Shown here one piece after another: positions 42,293 through 44,926 of a stretch of DNA of 44,926 bases. The notes beneath the pieces are model-generated. The model was given only the letters and a program-made list of their open reading frames with translations, was not told the origin of the DNA and made no database searches. The position numbers were made by a program, and so were the translations under genes. Position 1 is the stretch's first letter. Each line of letters starts with the position of its first letter. This DNA comes from Bordetella parapertussis (GTDB lineage: Bacteria; Pseudomonadota; Gammaproteobacteria; Burkholderiales; Thiobacillaceae), in NCBI GenBank assembly GCA_945890495.1, contig CAMDCO010000016.1:1-44926 (forward strand), written 5' to 3'.

Positions 42293-43225
42293 TTATTGGG
42301 CCTCCATCTCCAGATACACCCGGCTGGCGTTGCCGCCTTTGAGCAGGTCGTAGTTGGCCAGATGCGCCCAAGCCGATGGGTCCAGGCTGTCGAGGGCCTT
42401 TTGTAAATCCACCATATTGTCCACGGCGCGGCGCATGTGAGTGGCCAAATGCCTCAGGTAATCGCGCGATTCACGCTGTGCCTTGGGCAGGTCGGTGACG
42501 CTACCGTGGCCCGGTACGATGAGCTTGGGTTGCAGTGTTTCCATCTGGGAAAAGGAGGTGAGCCAGTGGCCGGTGTGGCTAAACGGCAGGACGCCGAGCA
42601 GACGGTCTACATAGACCAGGTCGCCGGAAAATAACACGCCCTCCTTAGGCAACCAGACCACGCTGTCGCCCGGCGTGTGGCCGCCGTGGAAGTACAACAA
42701 TTGAATCTCGCGTCCCCCCAGATTCAGAATCTCCTTTTTGTCGAAGGTACGGGTGGGGAGGACGACTTCGGTGCCGGTGACCTTGTCTTTCAGTTCCCGC
42801 GTCAGCCCTTGTAATTGCAGGGCCCCGCGCGCCTTCATGTCGTCAATAGCGGCGTGGGCGGCCAGAATCTCGGCCCCTTGCGCCTTGAAATAGCCATTGC
42901 CTAACCAGCGGTGATCTTGCCCGCCGGTGTTGATGACATATTTCACCGGCTGCTGCGTCACCCGGCGGATAGCGGCGTGTATCTGTTCGGCGACCTTTCG
43001 GGTCGAGCCGCTGTCCACCACGACGACACCTGCATCGGTGACGATGAAACCGGTATTGGCGTTTAAGCCCTCGTTGTCAAAGCTACGCATCCCGGTGTCG
43101 CCGATGTGGGCGTAAACGCCAGGGGCGACGGACTTGAAATTTAGCTCTAGGGCGGATGCGATGCCGGGCAGGCAAAGCAGGGGGAACAGGAAGAGGGTCA
43201 GCCGAAAAGGGCCAAGTCGTGGCAT
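42293..43225 (-). CDS. Exported metallo-beta-lactamase-fold protein with a changed zinc motif
   Basis: The 310-residue protein has a signal peptide (MPRLGPFRLTLFLFPLLCLPGIASA). The MBL fold is clear: DAGVVVVDSGSTRKVAE, LYFHGGHTPGDSVVWLP (H and D of the second and third motifs), VLFSGDLVYVDR and VPGHGSVTD. The first motif, usually HxHxDH, reads NTGGQDHRWLGNGYF, so two of the metal-binding His are absent. The layout resembles SoxH-like or quinoprotein-relay MBL proteins. It may bind one metal ion or have a changed chemistry. It is a single-gene unit. Confidence 0.8.
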   Translation of the reverse strand: MPRLGPFRLTLFLFPLLCLPGIASALELNFKSVAPGVYAHIGDTGMRSFDNEGLNANTGFIVTDAGVVVVDSGSTRKVAEQIHAAIRRVTQQPVKYVINTGGQDHRWLGNGYFKAQGAEILAAHAAIDDMKARGALQLQGLTRELKDKVTGTEVVLPTRTFDKKEILNLGGREIQLLYFHGGHTPGDSVVWLPKEGVLFSGDLVYVDRLLGVLPFSHTGHWLTSFSQMETLQPKLIVPGHGSVTDLPKAQRESRDYLRHLATHMRRAVDNMVDLQKALDSLDPSAWAHLANYDLLKGGNASRVYLEMEAQ

Positions 43226-43383
43226 GTTTAGAGGTGGCTGTGTGAGTTTCGGTTAAATGGTAAGTCACGCATTTGGGTTGAGAAATGGTACTTATAGCGG
43301 ATATACCCACCGGCCCGAGGATTGTAGAGTCATCTCTCTCCTGAAAATGACGCAAATGAAAATAAACATCATGGTCCGACGGT

Positions 43384-44163
43384 GTGGTGGATCTGAAGGC
43401 CTCTGTGTCTATTAGATTGCCGATCAGTCTGCTCGTTGCCTTTGTCTTGTCGCTGGCGCTACACGCGGGTCTGTTTGTGGCCGACTGGCAGAAACACTTT
43501 CCACCGCTTGAGGTCCCCGTGCCGATAGTGACGGTGGTGACGCCTGTTAAACCGATCCCCATTCCGCCGGCCAAGGCCAACAAACCGGTGTCCAGGGGGA
43601 AACCCGCCTTTATGGCGGCACCCGCCGCGCCCTCCGCTGAGGAATGGGCCCTGGCCTCGCAGTACGCGCCCAGAAACGGCAAGCGTTACCGACACGCTTG
43701 GGGGCAGCAGGTGCGCAGCATGATGGGGACGGCGGTGGCAGGGCCCGATCAAGGGCAGGTTCGCTTTCGCATCGAGATTGGGCCGGATGGCAAGATTGCC
43801 AAGATCGAGCAGCTATGGGCTACCTCCGAGGTAGCGGCAAGGCTCGCCTGGAAGGCCATCCGTGCCTTGCCGCCCTTGCCGCCCACGCCCAACGGCAAAC
43901 CGCTCATCTTTGAGCAGACCCTCTCTTTCCTGCCCCATGAGACGGGTTGGCCGCCCGATTACAAACTGGATTGCCTGCCCGAACCGGAGTCGTTCAAGAA
44001 CCCTTTTGCCTGGAATGGTGTGTCACCGCCGCCCAATGTCGAAGCGCGTGAGCATCGTCCGCCGCCCGCAGAAGATTGCATCCCGGACGCCACCGCCGCG
44101 ACGATTGAGGAGGAAGAACGCTCTGCCAAGCGGCAGATGGATCAATGGCGCTGGGGGCGTTAG
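43384..44163 (+). CDS. TonB-like energy-transducer protein
   Basis: GTG 43384 (or GTG 43387) starts a 259-residue protein with an N-terminal membrane helix (LPISLLVAFVLSLALHAGLFVAD), a Pro-rich spacer (VVTPVKPIPIPPAKANK), and a TonB C-terminal-like domain (about 120-195) with GQVRFRIEIGPDGKIAKIEQLWATSEVAARLAWKAIRALPPLPP. A further acidic, proline-rich tail follows. The layout fits TonB-family proteins that couple the membrane potential to outer-membrane transport, though the tail after the domain is unusual. Its stop codon (TAG 44161-44163) lies inside the palindromic repeat, so the repeat has determined the C-terminus. No good ribosome site is visible. Confidence 0.7.
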   Translation: MVDLKASVSIRLPISLLVAFVLSLALHAGLFVADWQKHFPPLEVPVPIVTVVTPVKPIPIPPAKANKPVSRGKPAFMAAPAAPSAEEWALASQYAPRNGKRYRHAWGQQVRSMMGTAVAGPDQGQVRFRIEIGPDGKIAKIEQLWATSEVAARLAWKAIRALPPLPPTPNGKPLIFEQTLSFLPHETGWPPDYKLDCLPEPESFKNPFAWNGVSPPPNVEAREHRPPPAEDCIPDATAATIEEEERSAKRQMDQWRWGR

Positions 44164-44490
44164 CGTGAAAGTCGCGAAGCGACTTCTCGATGCCCCTCTC
44201 CCCTTGCGGGAGAGGGGTTGGGGGAGAGGGGAACGGACAGGACTTTCATACTCAGGGCTGTCTTCTCAACTTTCATGGCATTCATGCTACCCCAAATCAT
44301 GAAATCGATTGCAGGGGTCGTCCTCGTGCCTGCCCAATCAGGGCAACCACGGGGGGGTGCCCCTACGCCTGTTGAGGGACGGTCACCTCGTAGGGGCAGG
44401 CCCCTGTGCCTGCCCTGGTGGCGAATGGGCAACCACAGGGGGGGCATTCGCTAATGACCGTGTTGTTTCACGCTAAGTCATGTCCGTTGA
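44160..44490. repeat. 127-bp palindromic repeat, copy 3, interrupted
   Basis: 44160-44269 matches the left part of copy 1 in the same plus-strand orientation (TTAGCGTGAAAGTCGCGAAG... to TCTTCTCAA); the remaining tail GTCATGTCCGTTGA reappears at 44477-44490. Between them about 207 bp are inserted. That insert ends with TTTCACGCTAA (44466-44476), an exact 11-bp inverted copy of the left end at 44160-44170. Relative to the coding copies, two bases are missing after the CCCCTCTCCC stem, breaking the protein frame. This gene-free 346 bp holds only these repeats. Confidence 0.82.
44326..44446. repeat. GC-rich GGGGCA/TGCCCC repeat nested within copy 3
   Basis: Direct copies of GTGCCTGCCC (44326-44335 and 44406-44415) and of GGGCAACCAC followed by a G-run (44341 and 44427) flank an inverted pair, TGCCCCTACG (44358-44367) with CGTAGGGGCA (44389-44398). 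It is a different dispersed-repeat type, sitting inside the interruption of copy 3. Confidence 0.7.
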
Positions 44491-44509
44491 ACGGGGAAGG
44501 GTGAATGGA

Positions 44510-44926
44510 TCAGCGCGTCATCGGCTTGTAGCGAATCCGCTTGGGCTTGGCGCCTTCTTCACCCAGTCGGGCCTTCTTGTCGGCCTCGTATTCCTGATAG
44601 TTTCCAGCGAAGAACGACCATTGTGAGTCGCCTTCGCAGGCGAGGATATGGGTGCAGATGCGGTCGAGGAACCAACGGTCGTGGGAGATGACCATCGCGC
44701 AACCGGCGAATTCGAGCAGCGCGTCTTCGAGTGCGCGCAGGGTTTCGACATCGAGGTCGTTGGACGGCTCGTCCAGCAGCAGGACATTGCCGCCGCGCAT
44801 CAGGGTCTTGGCTAGGTGAAGTCGCCCGCGCTCGCCGCCGGAGAGGTTGCCAACCAGCTTGCCCTGATCGCCACCCTTGAAGTTGAAGCGGCCAATATAG
44901 GCGCGGCTGGGCATCTCGAAGCGACC
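44510..44926 (-). CDS. ettA: Energy-dependent translational throttle EttA (ABC-F), C-terminal part
   Basis: The frame runs off the window's right edge; 138 residues are seen. They include [47 protein letters not shown] (signature, Walker B of the second ABC domain), [18 protein letters not shown], and the EttA-specific ending [33 protein letters not shown]. EttA binds the ribosomal E site and regulates the first peptide bond according to the ATP/ADP ratio. The missing N-terminal part lies beyond the window. Confidence 0.93.
   Translation of the reverse strand, partial: GRFEMPSRAYIGRFNFKGGDQGKLVGNLSGGERGRLHLAKTLMRGGNVLLLDEPSNDLDVETLRALEDALLEFAGCAMVISHDRWFLDRICTHILACEGDSQWSFFAGNYQEYEADKKARLGEEGAKPKRIRYKPMTR

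Noticed and set aside
44160-44447. A small minus-strand gene with a repeat-derived peptide
   Set aside because: It consists only of two dispersed repeats, has no ribosome site and its frame is broken relative to the coding copies.

Overview
The window looks like chromosome of a GC-rich sulfur-oxidising proteobacterium near the beta/gamma border. This is inferred from protein families: a SoxXA cytochrome pair, a YeeE/YedE sulfur transporter beside a triple-rhodanese lipoprotein, Lol lipoprotein export, UbiA/UbiC plus the O2-independent ubiquinone proteins UbiU/UbiV/UbiT, EttA, and an RpfE-like protein typical of betaproteobacteria. I cannot assign a genus. Almost all the DNA is compact housekeeping sequence; only about 29.4-35.0 kb is clearly accessory.

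Layout. 0-3.2 kb: the end of a cytochrome b, a periplasmic cytochrome c, a YeeE/YedE permease and a lipoprotein with three rhodanese domains, closed by a strong terminator. 3.2-9.5 kb: tRNA-hydroxylation protein TrhP, a lipoprotein, a PLD nuclease, an acyltransferase and several small or unknown proteins. 9.6-11.6 kb: the lolC-lolD lipoprotein exporter. 11.7-13.1 kb: soxX-soxA. 13.1-16.0 kb: a DUF2062 protein and ComEC. 16.4-20.6 kb: argD-argF-argG, ppnP and yajQ. 20.6-28.5 kb, minus strand: yicC-gmk-rpoZ-spoT-ridA-recG-ubiC-ubiA. 28.6-37.6 kb: rph, rdgB, hemW, a divergent folE, a methyltransferase and an S4 protein. 37.7-42.1 kb: rlhA diverging from ubiU-ubiV-ubiT, with an FNR-type site between them. 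42.3-44.9 kb: an unusual metallo-beta-lactamase-fold protein, a TonB-like protein and the C-terminal part of EttA.

Accessory region. The usual rph-rdgB-hemW neighbourhood has been opened twice. An AbrB/VapC toxin-antitoxin pair sits between rph and rdgB. A 4.4-kb island between rdgB and hemW holds a secreted nuclease gene flanked by a perfect 114-bp direct repeat, a Phd-UPF0175 antitoxin with a DUF3368 PIN toxin, and hipBA lying between the two halves of a decayed integron-type integrase.

Most notable signal. A 127-bp, hairpin-rich repeat occurs three times, at 21582-21708, 34838-34964 and, interrupted, at 44160-44490. Two copies lie inside coding sequence, in the same orientation and the same reading frame: one adds about 41 residues to UbiC, the other about 41 residues to the integrase remnant. 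The intergenic copy is frame-broken and supplies the stop codon of the TonB-like gene. This resembles the behaviour of Rickettsia palindromic elements (in-frame, protein-tolerated repeats), here in a free-living sulfur oxidiser.
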